64,000 nt of DNA, taken from the NCBI GenBank assembly GCA_020636475.1, contig JACJXU010000010.1, forward strand, positions 50,114-114,113. The letters are read 5' to 3'. The notes under the pieces were generated by a model. The model did no database searches, had not been told where the DNA came from, and worked only from the letters and a program-made list of their open reading frames with translations. This DNA comes from Chitinophagales bacterium. Lineage in GTDB: Bacteria; Bacteroidota; Bacteroidia; Chitinophagales; UBA2359. This document shows positions 24,779 through 34,039 of this stretch, in pieces. Numbering within the stretch: the first letter of the stretch is position 1; the number at the start of each line of letters is the position of its first letter. Position numbers and translations under genes: made by a program.

Positions 24779-24799
24779 CAATTAACCATCAAGAATTAA
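24776..24799. repeat. 24-bp terminal inverted repeat, right copy
   Basis: TAACAATTAACCATCAAGAA(TTAA) begins with the last two bases of the four-helix-bundle stop region and ends 3 bp before the HxlR start. Confidence 0.7.
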
Positions 24800-24802
24800 A
24801 CA

Positions 24803-25156
24803 ATGCCTGATTTTAAATACAACGGAAAAATATACTACAACCCTGTTCAATTAGTAATGGAACAAATAGGCGGTACTTGGAAAGCACCCATTTTATGGCG
24901 TTTAAAAGACCAAATAATGCGTTATGGTGAACTTCGAAAAGACATACCCCATATTTCCGACAAAATGCTTACAACACAGTTAAGAGAATTAGAAGAAGAC
25001 GGATACATTGAACGAAAAGTTTATGCAGTTGTACCACCCAAGACAGAGTACAGTTTGACTGAACAAGGTAAAGAGATTATAAAACTCATTACGACAATAA
25101 GAAATTACGGACTAAAAATGATAGAAAAACAAGAACAGAAAAATAAGGGCACGTAA
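24803..25156 (+). CDS. HxlR-family winged-helix regulator
   Basis: 117 residues. NPVQLVMEQIGGTWKAPILW is helix 1 with the IGGxWK pattern, DKMLTTQLRELEEDGYIERK the DNA-reading part, and KTEYSLTEQGKEI the wing. There is no Cys at the usual sensing position near the N-terminus, so a thiol switch is unlikely. The nearest operator-like palindrome is 440 bp upstream beside the DJ-1 promoter, with the four-helix-bundle gene between. Its TAA forms part of the left core of an attC-like element. Confidence 0.9.
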   Translation: MPDFKYNGKIYYNPVQLVMEQIGGTWKAPILWRLKDQIMRYGELRKDIPHISDKMLTTQLRELEEDGYIERKVYAVVPPKTEYSLTEQGKEIIKLITTIRNYGLKMIEKQEQKNKGT

Positions 25157-25236
25157 CTGTGGTATTTATGAAAGGTGAACTGAACGTCAGAAATTTTAAA
25201 GCCGCAACTTCACCAATTCATCCCACCTTGTATGTC
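25149..25236 (+). other. attC-like element (element E)
   Basis: The left arm GCACGTAACTGTGG and the right segment CCCACCTTGTATGTC, with inner GGTGAA/TTCACC and ATGAA/TTCAT matches, form an imperfect 88-bp inverted repeat. The HxlR stop lies in the left core, the same relation as in element C. Confidence 0.4.
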
Positions 25237-25266
25237 ATTAAAACAAACAATAAAACGAACAGCGAA

Positions 25267-25653
25267 ATGAGTGCATTTAGAAAAACATTTCTACCAATTA
25301 TACTTGCGACTATTTGGATAAGTATTTCCGAATTTGTCAGAAATGAATGGTTGCTCAAAACCTATTGGACAGAACATTACCAAAATTTGGGACTGACATT
25401 TCCCTCCGAACCAATAAATGGTGCAATTTGGGGGCTTTGGTCTTTCCTGTTTGCTATTGCAATTTATTTTATTGCAAAAAAATTTACACTGCTTCAAACT
25501 ACCCTCCTATCTTGGCTCGTGGCGTTCATTTTGATGTGGGTAGTAACAGGAAATATGGGTGTTCTCCCCTACAAAATACTATATTTCGCAATTCCACTAA
25601 GTTTGTTCGAATCATATTTAGCTACACTTATCATTAAAAAGTTTTCCCGATAA
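25267..25653 (+). CDS. Small membrane protein, four hydrophobic segments
   Basis: 128 residues from ATG 25267. An upstream in-frame ATG at 25159 would translate the attC-like repeat and is rejected. Hydrophobic segments lie at about 8-25, 50-70, 77-98 and 104-122, with NEWLLKTYWTEHYQNLGL between the first two. No family is recognised with confidence. Its stop is immediately followed by the next ATG (TAAATG), so the two genes are coupled. Confidence 0.6.
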   Translation: MSAFRKTFLPIILATIWISISEFVRNEWLLKTYWTEHYQNLGLTFPSEPINGAIWGLWSFLFAIAIYFIAKKFTLLQTTLLSWLVAFILMWVVTGNMGVLPYKILYFAIPLSLFESYLATLIIKKFSR

Positions 25654-26331
25654 ATGAAAATTCCGAAACCAAAATATTGCGGACAAAATTGGTTGGATAT
25701 GACCCCAACAGAAAACGGTAAACTTTGCGAAGAATGTAAAAAGAATATCATTGACTTCTCCCAAAAAAGTTGGGCAGAAATTGAAAAAACGCAAATAGAC
25801 AATAACAATTCGATTTGCGGGATGTACTCAAAAAAACAATTACAATATTGGGGGCAAGAAGTACCAACTTTCGCTGCAAACAAATCTATTACTACAGCTG
25901 CAATAGTTGTAGGACTAACGACAGGAAGTGTCTTTGGGCAGGTGGCAAATAAAGCAGATACTTTAAACACCAAAACAATCATTGCCGGCACAATTACAGG
26001 TATAAGTAAAAATGGCAACATCGACACCTTGGGCTATACGACTGTTTACCTAAAAGGGACTAAAACTGGAGTTTTTGCTGACGAATTAGGCAGATATTCG
26101 CTTGATATATCAGACCATATTGATACAATTCAAAATCCAACAATTGTTTATTCAACGATAGGATATATCAGTCTCGAATATACGCTCGGAAAAGAGCTTG
26201 CTCACAATATTCATTTTGACCCGCAATTAAGTCAGGACATTGTTGGAACAACCTATTTCTATGTAGAGAAACCAACGATATGGAAGAGAATTGCTTGGAC
26301 TTTTAAAAAATGGTTTGGAAGGGAAAAATAG
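25654..26331 (+). CDS. Membrane-anchored carboxypeptidase-regulatory-like domain protein with N-terminal Cys motif
   Basis: 225 residues. The N-terminal ~60 residues hold a conserved Cys cluster seen in Bacteroidota proteins of this kind: PKPKYCGQNWLDMTP, LCEECKKNIIDFS and ICGMYS, possibly metal-binding. A hydrophobic stretch (ITTAAIVVGLTTGSVFGQ) follows and probably anchors it, then one carboxypeptidase-D regulatory-like beta-sandwich (IAGTITGI...YTTVYLKGTKTGVFADELG). Function is unknown. It is the last gene before the composition change at about 26.4 kb. Confidence 0.7.
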   Translation: MKIPKPKYCGQNWLDMTPTENGKLCEECKKNIIDFSQKSWAEIEKTQIDNNNSICGMYSKKQLQYWGQEVPTFAANKSITTAAIVVGLTTGSVFGQVANKADTLNTKTIIAGTITGISKNGNIDTLGYTTVYLKGTKTGVFADELGRYSLDISDHIDTIQNPTIVYSTIGYISLEYTLGKELAHNIHFDPQLSQDIVGTTYFYVEKPTIWKRIAWTFKKWFGREK

Positions 26332-26503
26332 AAAATTGTTGAATAATTTGCTGATTAACAATATTTTATTTACGTACTTGATATAGTTTACCTCAACAGA
26401 GAAAAGAGAAAATAACAGTTAGTAGCAATTATACTCGTAGAATTCAAAAAAGCCAACAAAAGACTAAGAAACAAACCCCAAAAATCCTTACTTTCGCAAG
26501 CCC

Positions 26504-27088
26504 ATGCTCAAACCATACTACAACCAAAACCTCACAGAAGCCGGCTGCGATGAAGTAGGACGCGGCTGTCTTGCCGGACCCGTAGTTGCAGCCGCCGTTA
26601 TTTTGCCCAAAAACTTTCATCACCCCCTCCTCAACGATTCCAAACAACTCAGCGAAGCCACCCGCAATACACTCCAGCACTACATCAAAGACAACGCCCT
26701 CGCTTGGGCAATCGCCGCCGCCAGCGAAACCGAAATCGACCACATCAACATTCTTCAGGCTTCGTTTCTGGCAATGCACCGCGCCTTAGACCAGCTCTCC
26801 CTCACTCCCGAACACATCTTAGTCGATGGCAATCGCTTCCTGCCCTACCACTTCATTCCGCACACCTGTATTGTCAAAGGCGATAGCAAATTCGCCGCCA
26901 TTGCCGCCGCTTCCATCTTAGCCAAAACCTACCGCGACCAGCTAATGCAACAACTTCACCAAGCATTTCCGGCTTACCACTGGCAACAAAACAAAGGCTA
27001 CCCCACCCTTGCACACCGAAAAGCCATCGAAACTTTCGGAATTAGCCCCTTTCATCGCAAAAGTTTTCAGTTATTGCCAAAAAAATAA
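26504..27088 (+). CDS. rnhB: Ribonuclease HII
   Basis: 194 residues, normal length. Catalytic acidic residues are present in [15 protein letters not shown] (Asp, Glu), ILVDGN (Asp) and the [16 protein letters not shown] block (Asp) that defines type II RNases H. It removes RNA from RNA-DNA hybrids and single ribonucleotides after ribonucleotide incorporation, in the cytoplasm. A TACTTTCG box lies just upstream. Base composition and codon use change abruptly from the AT-rich genes to the left, marking the edge of the core region. Confidence 0.96.
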   Translation: MLKPYYNQNLTEAGCDEVGRGCLAGPVVAAAVILPKNFHHPLLNDSKQLSEATRNTLQHYIKDNALAWAIAAASETEIDHINILQASFLAMHRALDQLSLTPEHILVDGNRFLPYHFIPHTCIVKGDSKFAAIAAASILAKTYRDQLMQQLHQAFPAYHWQQNKGYPTLAHRKAIETFGISPFHRKSFQLLPKK

Positions 27089-27226
27089 ATGCCATTTTGA
27101 CCGTTATTTAGCTTTTGGCGTATTTTTTGACTACTTGTACATAAAAATTTACGCACTCCCTTATGCGATTGGCAAGTATTGTTTATATTTATTCCATAAA
27201 GGAACTTTTTGCCGCCAAATTTGCAT

Positions 27227-27244
27227 TTATACCTTACGGTATAA
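27227..27244. promoter_or_regulatory. Hairpin upstream of the AAA ATPase gene
   Basis: TTATACC (27227-27233), loop TTAC, GGTATAA (27238-27244): a perfect 7-bp inverted repeat 39 bp before the start codon. It may be an operator or a 5' UTR hairpin. Confidence 0.45.
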
Positions 27245-27282
27245 TAATTGTATAGCGGAAGAAGTAAAAAACACACTTATTT

Positions 27283-29907
27283 ATGTCTGAGAACAAACAA
27301 ACACAAAAACCATACAAATACAAAGACCTAAAAGTATATGGTTCGGCGGAATGGATGGCAGGAAAAAGCAAAAAATATCGCCGCGTGTACGACAGATCGG
27401 AAACTACCTACATCTACGCAGAACTTTCCTTATACAACAAATATTTTGACGAAAAAGACTGGAAAATAACCGCGACCATAAAAGGCTACACCCTCAAAGG
27501 AAACAAACGCACCGAGTTTTGCTCCTTAGATGTAGATCGTGTGGTAGCCAAAGACGAACCCATTATTTTTATCCGCGAAGGCTGGGGAAATAAGAAAAAA
27601 GGTGCCTATTGGAAAAAAGGCATCTACGAATGGGACGCTATCGTAGAAGGCGAAGTAATCAGCACGGTTCGTTTTTATGTAGAAGAAGTAGGGCAAGTAT
27701 CCGAACACACCAATCCGTTTTTCAATATCGAATCCATTAAACTCTACGAAAGCGACGATGCCGGAACAGCACCGGAAAATCGCCGCTACCTCCGCAAGTT
27801 CGATACCAAAGAAACGCGCTTTGTCTTTGTGGAATTTAATATCCAAAACACGCTCTACCCCAACCCTTGGAATTGCGAGTTGATATTTAATTTTTACAAC
27901 GATGCCCGACAACTAAAAGGTGAAACCGTAGAATTAAAGCAAATTTCGGAAAACGACAATAATTTTAGCATCACCTCCGGCTGGGGAAGCGACACCAAAG
28001 GCTCGTGGTTTCCCGACAAATACACCATCGAAATCATTTTTATGGACCAATTAGTCGCCGTGCTCCCCTTTGAAGTAGGCGATAATTTTGAAGAAGGTAT
28101 CAACGAAGCCTACATTCCCGATGCAGGCACCAAATTGGTACAAAAACCCATAGAACGCGAGCGCAGCCTCGAAGAAGTAATCCAAAATTTGGATAATCTT
28201 ATAGGACTCAATACCATCAAAACCAAAGTGAAAGAATATGCCGAGTATCTTCGTTTTGTAAAATTGCGTACCGACAAAGGCTTCGACTCCGAAGAAGGCA
28301 TACAAATGCACTCCGTATTTACCGGAAATCCGGGTACCGGAAAAACCACCGTTGCCAAAATGCTGGGCAAAATTTACCACAAAATGGGCTTGCTCTCCAA
28401 AGGACACATCCACGAAGTAGATCGCTCCGATTTGGTAGGCGAATATATTGGACAAACAGCTCCTAAAGTAAAAGAAGCCATCAAAAAAGCACGTGGCGGT
28501 ATTTTGTTTATCGACGAAGCCTACAGCTTGGCGCGCTCCTTAGACGATGCCAAAGACTTTGGACGCGAAGTGATAGAAATTCTTATCAAGGAAATGTCTG
28601 ACGGAAAAGGCGATTTAGCCATTATTTTTGCCGGATATCCCGCCGAAATGCGCACTTTTTTAGATGCCAATTCCGGTTTGCAGTCGCGCCTCAATCTCTG
28701 GTTCGATTTTCCCGATTATCTGCCACAAGAACTCATCGAAATTGCCGACTACGCCGCCCAAGACCGCAAAGTACAACTCACGCCGCAGGCGCGCGCCTAT
28801 TTGCACGACAAAATTGTAGATGCCTACCGCAATCGCGACCGCTTTTTTGGCAATGCGCGCTATGTAAACCGACTTATTGAACAGGCAAAAATAAATTTGG
28901 GCTTGCGTATCATGAAATTGCCCAATGTACAAGATCTTTCGCAAGAAGAACTTTCTACCATTAAAGTAGATGATGTGGAACGCATTTTTGTAACTGCCGC
29001 CAACCGCCAGCCGGAAATTCCTATTGAAGAGGAAATGCTTAAAGCAGCTCTCGAAGAACTTAATGCGATGATAGGTTTGGAAAATGTAAAAACAGACATT
29101 AATGATTTGGTAAAATTGGTGCGTTACTACAAAGAAACCGGCAAAAATGTACTCAATAATTTTTCGATGCACAGCGTATTTGTAGGCAATCCGGGCACCG
29201 GAAAAACCTCTGTGGCACGTATTATTGCCAAAATTTACAAAGCCTTGGGCATTATAGAACGCGGACACTTGGTAGAATGTGACCGCCAAGCCTTAGTAGC
29301 AGGTTTTGTGGGACAAACGGCACTTAAAACTTCCAAAAAAATAGATGAAGCCCAAGGTGGCGTATTGTTTATTGACGAAGCCTACGCACTTATTCAGCGC
29401 GGCGGCAATGACTACGGCTCCGAAGCCATAGAAACACTGCTCAAACGCATGGAAGACCAAAACGGCGAGTTTGCCGTTATCGTTGCAGGCTATCCCGAAC
29501 CGATGAAGCAATTTGTAGAATCGAACCCCGGACTAAAGTCGCGCTTCGACCGCATTATTCCTTTTCAGGATTATTCTGTGGCAGAACTTATGCAAATTGC
29601 CGAAAACCTGCTCGCCGAAGCGGATTATGTATTGGAAGATGCCGCCAAAAATCATCTTACCAATTATTTCACTTTCTTGTTTGAGGTAAAAGACAAATAT
29701 TTTGGCAACGGAAGAGTAGCACGCAATGCAGTACGCGAAATTATTAAAAACCAAAATCTGCGTTTGGCGGGCATGTCGCCCAAAAAGCGAACCGGTGTCG
29801 AAAGCAAAACCATTCGATTGAGTGATGTAGAACATTTTACGCCGGCAAAACTAAACGATTTTATGAACAAAACTTCGCGTATTGGCTACCGAAGTCCCAA
29901 TTCTTAA
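27283..29907 (+). CDS. Double AAA+ ATPase of the CbbX/SpoVK type with duplicated N-terminal beta domain
   Basis: 874 residues. The N-terminus contains two similar beta-rich units (about residues 10-140 and 145-270), each with a GWG motif (REGWGNKKKGAYW; TSGWGSDTKGSWF). Two AAA+ modules follow. The first has P-loop GNPGTGKT (348-355) and Walker B ILFIDEAYSL (D411, E412); the second has GNPGTGKT (635-642) and VLFIDEAYAL (D698, E699). Both keep the lid pattern (FFGNARYVNRLIEQ; YFGNGRVARNAVRE). This subfamily includes rubisco activase CbbX and SpoVK, which remodel protein complexes. The substrate here is unknown; the duplicated front domain probably recruits it. It stands alone, with a terminator downstream. 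Confidence 0.9.
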   Translation: MSENKQTQKPYKYKDLKVYGSAEWMAGKSKKYRRVYDRSETTYIYAELSLYNKYFDEKDWKITATIKGYTLKGNKRTEFCSLDVDRVVAKDEPIIFIREGWGNKKKGAYWKKGIYEWDAIVEGEVISTVRFYVEEVGQVSEHTNPFFNIESIKLYESDDAGTAPENRRYLRKFDTKETRFVFVEFNIQNTLYPNPWNCELIFNFYNDARQLKGETVELKQISENDNNFSITSGWGSDTKGSWFPDKYTIEIIFMDQLVAVLPFEVGDNFEEGINEAYIPDAGTKLVQKPIERERSLEEVIQNLDNLIGLNTIKTKVKEYAEYLRFVKLRTDKGFDSEEGIQMHSVFTGNPGTGKTTVAKMLGKIYHKMGLLSKGHIHEVDRSDLVGEYIGQTAPKVKEAIKKARGGILFIDEAYSLARSLDDAKDFGREVIEILIKEMSDGKGDLAIIFAGYPAEMRTFLDANSGLQSRLNLWFDFPDYLPQELIEIADYAAQDRKVQLTPQARAYLHDKIVDAYRNRDRFFGNARYVNRLIEQAKINLGLRIMKLPNVQDLSQEELSTIKVDDVERIFVTAANRQPEIPIEEEMLKAALEELNAMIGLENVKTDINDLVKLVRYYKETGKNVLNNFSMHSVFVGNPGTGKTSVARIIAKIYKALGIIERGHLVECDRQALVAGFVGQTALKTSKKIDEAQGGVLFIDEAYALIQRGGNDYGSEAIETLLKRMEDQNGEFAVIVAGYPEPMKQFVESNPGLKSRFDRIIPFQDYSVAELMQIAENLLAEADYVLEDAAKNHLTNYFTFLFEVKDKYFGNGRVARNAVREIIKNQNLRLAGMSPKKRTGVESKTIRLSDVEHFTPAKLNDFMNKTSRIGYRSPNS

Positions 29908-29970
29908 AAAAGATTTCGGCGGCATACAAATTCGGATTATTCATAACTGCTTGATATTATAAGCAAAAAG

Positions 29971-30000
29971 AAAAATGGGGCTTTCGCTCCATTTTTTTTT
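29971..30000 (+). terminator. Rho-independent terminator after the AAA ATPase gene
   Basis: ATGGGGC (29975-29981), loop TTTC, GCTCCAT with one G-T pair, then nine T. Between 29908 and 30219 nothing else is seen except AT-rich promoter DNA for nrdB. Confidence 0.85.
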
Positions 30001-30219
30001 CCACAAAATGTGGATAACTTTTACAAAAAAAATTGCCTAAAATATCCCACATAATTTAATTTTGAGCTAACGAAAGCTTAATGTTGCTCTCCTCTTTTAT
30101 TTTGAAATGTTTTTGTTTCGCTACAGCTAATTCCTCAAAAAGAATCTAAGCACTTCTATTATAATTTACTAATTTTCAATTAGTTATATTGCGATAAAAT
30201 TACAAATACTTTATTAGAA

Positions 30220-31191
30220 ATGACAAAAAACGAGCCTATCCTTACCGAAGAAAAAAACCGTTTTGTGCTTTTTCCTATTCAATACGACAACATTTGGAAA
30301 ATGTATAAACAAGCCGAAGCGAGTTTTTGGACAGCCGAAGAAATAGACCTTAACCAAGACCTTACCGATTGGCAAAAACTAAACCCTGACGAACAGCATT
30401 TTATAAAACATGTACTCGCCTTTTTTGCCGCCAGCGATGGTATTGTAAACGAAAATTTGGTGGTAAATTTCATGCAAGATGTACCCATTCCCGAAGCGCG
30501 CTGCTTCTATGGTTTTCAGGTAGCCATCGAAAACATCCACGCCGAAACTTACAGCCTTCTCATTGATACTTATATCAAAGACAGCAAAGAAAAAGAACAA
30601 CTTTTTAATGCGATGCAAAACTTGGATTGCGTGAGCAAAAAGGCAAATTGGGCACTGAAGTGGATTGAAGATGCTCCTTCGTTTGCACACCGACTCATTG
30701 CGTTTGCAGCGGTAGAAGGAATTTTCTTTTCGGGTAGCTTTTGCTCTATTTTCTGGCTTAAAAGTCGCGGATTAATGCCGGGCTTGTCTTTCTCCAACGA
30801 ACTCATCAGCCGAGACGAAGGACTGCACTGCGATTTTGCCTGTCTTTTGTACAGCATGTTGCAAAACAAGCCCAGCGAGCAAGATGTAGTAGCCATTATT
30901 ACCGATGCCGTTAGTTTTGAAAAAGAATTTGTAACTGATGCGCTGCCCGTTTCGCTTATTGGTATGAACGCCGAACTGATGTGCCAATACATTGAGTTTG
31001 TTGCCGACCGCCTGCTTGTAGCATTAGGCTACGACAAAGTGTATGGTGCCACCAATCCTTTTTCTTTTATGGAAATGATAAGCCTTACGGGCAAAACCAA
31101 TTTCTTTGAGAAAAAAGTAGCCGAATACCAAAAATCGGGTGTGAACAGCAAGCGCGAAGACCAAACATTTACCCTGACAGACGATTTCTAA
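30220..31191 (+). CDS. nrdB: Ribonucleotide reductase class I, beta subunit
   Basis: 323 residues. Di-iron ligands are visible: D73 (FAASDGIV), E104 and H107 (IENIHAE), and later Glu in VEGIFFSG and Glu/His in RDEGLHCDF. The radical Tyr is Y111 ([13 protein letters not shown]). The surrounding sequence resembles the eukaryotic-type R2. The C-terminus QTFTLTDDF is the tail that docks on NrdA. It produces the radical for ribonucleotide reduction in the cytoplasm. nrdA follows 86 bp downstream on the same strand, so both are probably one transcript. Confidence 0.96.
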   Translation: MTKNEPILTEEKNRFVLFPIQYDNIWKMYKQAEASFWTAEEIDLNQDLTDWQKLNPDEQHFIKHVLAFFAASDGIVNENLVVNFMQDVPIPEARCFYGFQVAIENIHAETYSLLIDTYIKDSKEKEQLFNAMQNLDCVSKKANWALKWIEDAPSFAHRLIAFAAVEGIFFSGSFCSIFWLKSRGLMPGLSFSNELISRDEGLHCDFACLLYSMLQNKPSEQDVVAIITDAVSFEKEFVTDALPVSLIGMNAELMCQYIEFVADRLLVALGYDKVYGATNPFSFMEMISLTGKTNFFEKKVAEYQKSGVNSKREDQTFTLTDDF

Positions 31192-31277
31192 GTCTTTTTA
31201 AGCAAAATATCGCCCTTAAAAAACCTAAACAAACCTTATTTCCCTAAAAAATTATCTCCAAATAAAAAACTTTGCCT

Positions 31278-33761
31278 ATGTACGTTGTAAAAAGAAGTGG
31301 TCTTAAAGAAGCCGTAAAATTTGATAAAATTACTGCCCGTATTACCAAACTTTGTTATGGCTTAGATAATCAATACGTTTCGCCTATTGAAATTTCTAAA
31401 AAAGTAATTCAAGGTATTTATGATGGCGTTAGCACAACCGAATTGGATAATCTTGCCGCCGAAACGGCTGCCACAATGGCAACTATTCATCCCGACTATT
31501 CGGTACTGGCTGCCAGAATTGCAGTTTCTAATTTGCATAAAAATACCAAAAAATCGTTTTTCGCAAGCATGCGCGAACTCTATCAACACGTAGAACCCAA
31601 AACAGGCGATAAAGCTCCGCTCATTTCTGATACAACTTACGAAGTAATTAAAAAAAACAAAGACCTTTTAGACTCTACGCTCATTTACGACCGCGATTAT
31701 CATTTCGATTTTTTTGGTTTTAAAACCCTCGAACGTTCGTATTTAATGCGCATCAACGGCAAAGTGGTAGAACGCCCGCAACACATGTTTATGCGCGTAG
31801 CCATTGGTATTCACGGCGAAGACATTGAAGCAGCAATACAAACCTACGAATTGATGTCGGAAAAATGGTTTATACACGCCACGCCTACCTTGTTCAATGC
31901 CGGAACACCCAAACCGCAACTTTCTTCCTGCTTTTTGGTATCGATGCAAGACGACAGCATCACGGGCATTTTCGATACACTTACCCAATGCGCCAAAATA
32001 TCGCAAGCTGCCGGAGGTATTGGCTTGAGCGTACACAATATTCGCGCAAAAGGTAGCTACATAAAAGGTACCGGCGGACACTCGAATGGCTTGGTGCCGA
32101 TGCTGCGCGTTTACAACGATACCGCACGCTATGTGGACCAAGGTGGCGGCAAACGCAAAGGAGCTTTTGCGGTATATTTAGAACCTTGGCACAGCGATAT
32201 TGAAGACTTTTTGGAATTGAAAAAAAATCACGGCAAAGAAGAAATGCGCGCCCGCGACCTGTTTTATGCCCTTTGGATTCCCGACTTGTTTATGAAACGG
32301 GTGAAAGAAAATGCCGAGTGGTCGCTGTTTTGTCCCAACGAAACTCCGGGCTTGTACGATACCTACGGCGAAGAATTTGAACAACTTTATACCCAATACG
32401 AAAACGAAGGGCGCGCCCGCAAAGTGGTAAAAGCCCAAGACTTGTGGTTTGCTATTTTAGATGCACAAATAGAAACGGGTACGCCTTATATGTTGTACAA
32501 AGATGCCGCCAACCAAAAATCTAATCAAAAAAATATCGGCACTATCCGCAGTTCCAATCTTTGCACCGAAATTTTGGAATATACCTCCAAAGACGAAGTA
32601 GCGGTGTGTAATTTGGCATCGGTTTCTTTGCCGAAATTTGTTACCGAAAACGGAGAATTTGACCATAAACATCTCTTTGAAATAGTGCAGGTTATGACCC
32701 GCAACCTCAACAAAGTGATTGACGTGAACTACTACCCTATTCCCGAAGCAAAAAGGTCGAATATGCGCCATCGTCCTATTGGCATTGGTGTACAAGGATT
32801 GGCAGATGTGTTCATTATGTTGCATTTGCCTTTTGAAAGCGACGAAGCCCGCCAATTGAATAGTGAAATTTTTGAAACCATTTATTTTGCTGCACTTACT
32901 ACTTCCAACCAACTTGCCCAAGAAAACGGAGCTTACGAAACTTTCGACGGCTCGCCTGCCAGCAAAGGTATTTTACAGTTTGATATGTGGGACGTACAAC
33001 CAAGCAACCGCTGGGACTGGTCGGGACTAAAGAAAAAAATAATGCAGCAAGGCTTGCGCAACAGTTTGCTGCTCGCCCCAATGCCTACGGCTTCTACTTC
33101 ACAAATTCTCGGCAACAACGAATGTTTTGAGCCTTATATGACCAATATTTTTACGCGCCGCGTACTGTCGGGCGAGTTTATTGTGGTGAACAAACACTTG
33201 CTCAAAGACCTCATAAAATTGGGCATGTGGAACGACGAAGTGCGCAATAACCTTATTGCTAATAATGGTTCTATCCAATACATTGACGGCTTGCCGCAAC
33301 TCCTCAAAGAAGTGTATAAAACTTCGTGGGAAATTAAACAAAAATGCATCATTGATATGGCTGCCGACCGTGGCGCATTTATTTGCCAAAGCCAAAGCCT
33401 CAATCTGTTTTTGCAAGATGCCAACTACAGCAAGCTTAGCTCTATGCACTTTTATGCGTGGGAAAAAGGCTTGAAAACGGGTATGTATTATTTGCGTACG
33501 CGTCCTGCCGCCGACCCTATCAAATTTACTTTAGATGCTGCTTACGCCAAAAAAAGAAAAGATGAGCAACTTGGACACCAACAAGAGGAAGATTTTGCCA
33601 ACAAAGAAACCGTAGTAGAAAATGAAATAGTGAATATGCAGGCGCACCCTGCAACAGCGAATGGAGCGTATGTGCTTTCCGAAGTATCTGCCAAAATGGT
33701 GGAGCAAGTGGCAAAAGTATGCTCTATCGACAATCCCGACTGCGAGAGTTGCAGTGCTTAA
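31278..33761 (+). CDS. nrdA: Ribonucleotide reductase class I, alpha subunit
   Basis: 827 residues from ATG 31278; an in-frame TTG two codons earlier is discounted. An N-terminal ATP cone ([18 protein letters not shown]...) mediates allosteric control. The catalytic core has [20 protein letters not shown] and [20 protein letters not shown], and a long C-terminal tail ends DCESCSA with the redox CxxC pair. It reduces ribonucleoside diphosphates to deoxy forms with NrdB. Order nrdB-nrdA is the reverse of E. coli but common in Bacteroidota. A strong terminator follows. Confidence 0.96.
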   Translation: MYVVKRSGLKEAVKFDKITARITKLCYGLDNQYVSPIEISKKVIQGIYDGVSTTELDNLAAETAATMATIHPDYSVLAARIAVSNLHKNTKKSFFASMRELYQHVEPKTGDKAPLISDTTYEVIKKNKDLLDSTLIYDRDYHFDFFGFKTLERSYLMRINGKVVERPQHMFMRVAIGIHGEDIEAAIQTYELMSEKWFIHATPTLFNAGTPKPQLSSCFLVSMQDDSITGIFDTLTQCAKISQAAGGIGLSVHNIRAKGSYIKGTGGHSNGLVPMLRVYNDTARYVDQGGGKRKGAFAVYLEPWHSDIEDFLELKKNHGKEEMRARDLFYALWIPDLFMKRVKENAEWSLFCPNETPGLYDTYGEEFEQLYTQYENEGRARKVVKAQDLWFAILDAQIETGTPYMLYKDAANQKSNQKNIGTIRSSNLCTEILEYTSKDEVAVCNLASVSLPKFVTENGEFDHKHLFEIVQVMTRNLNKVIDVNYYPIPEAKRSNMRHRPIGIGVQGLADVFIMLHLPFESDEARQLNSEIFETIYFAALTTSNQLAQENGAYETFDGSPASKGILQFDMWDVQPSNRWDWSGLKKKIMQQGLRNSLLLAPMPTASTSQILGNNECFEPYMTNIFTRRVLSGEFIVVNKHLLKDLIKLGMWNDEVRNNLIANNGSIQYIDGLPQLLKEVYKTSWEIKQKCIIDMAADRGAFICQSQSLNLFLQDANYSKLSSMHFYAWEKGLKTGMYYLRTRPAADPIKFTLDAAYAKKRKDEQLGHQQEEDFANKETVVENEIVNMQAHPATANGAYVLSEVSAKMVEQVAKVCSIDNPDCESCSA

Positions 33762-33803
33762 AAGATGGGGTTATAAAAAATTATTATTTGCCGCCAAATG
33801 AAG

Positions 33804-33831
33804 AACCGCCTCGGAAGAGGCGGTTTTTTTT
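33804..33831 (+). terminator. Rho-independent terminator after nrdA
   Basis: AACCGCCTC (33804-33812), loop GGAA, GAGGCGGTT (33817-33825), then a T run. Confidence 0.92.
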
Positions 33832-33868
33832 ACCAAAGATACACTTTTAGGGTAGTATCAATTTATAA

Positions 33869-33942
33869 CCTCTGCGCGCCCTTGCCGTCTTGGCGTGATG
33901 ACACAAACTAAATTCACGCAAAGTCGCGAAGACGCAAAGAGG
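33869..33942. repeat. Imperfect inverted-repeat element of the 'TTTGCGTCTTCGCGACTTTG' type
   Basis: CCTCTGCGCGCCCTTGCCGT...GGCGTGA pairs with TTCACGCAAAGTCGCGAAGA...CAAAGAGG across a short centre. Very similar sequences occur as dispersed intergenic repeats in many bacterial genomes. It lies between convergent genes, so it may be a REP-like unit. Confidence 0.65.
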
Positions 33943-34039
33943 ATAGTAATAGTTTATACTTCATTTTTGAACAACCGTGTAAAAATGTTGTAAGAAATCT
34001 AAATTTATGGTTTAGTTTTCTCAATTTCACGCTAAACTC

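Noticed and set aside
25159..25266. N-terminal extension of the small membrane protein from ATG 25159
   Set aside because: It translates the attC-like inverted repeat and lacks homologue-like character; ATG 25267 gives a clean membrane protein start.
1..26331. Prophage or conjugative element
   Set aside because: No integrase, terminase, capsid, relaxase or mating-pair genes are present; only a RAYT and cassette-like repeats.
26504..26886. Several overlapping frames in the rnhB region
   Set aside because: They are alternative-frame translations of a GC-rich true gene.
31272..31277. TTG start two codons before nrdA
   Set aside because: ATG 31278 gives the canonical ATP-cone start.
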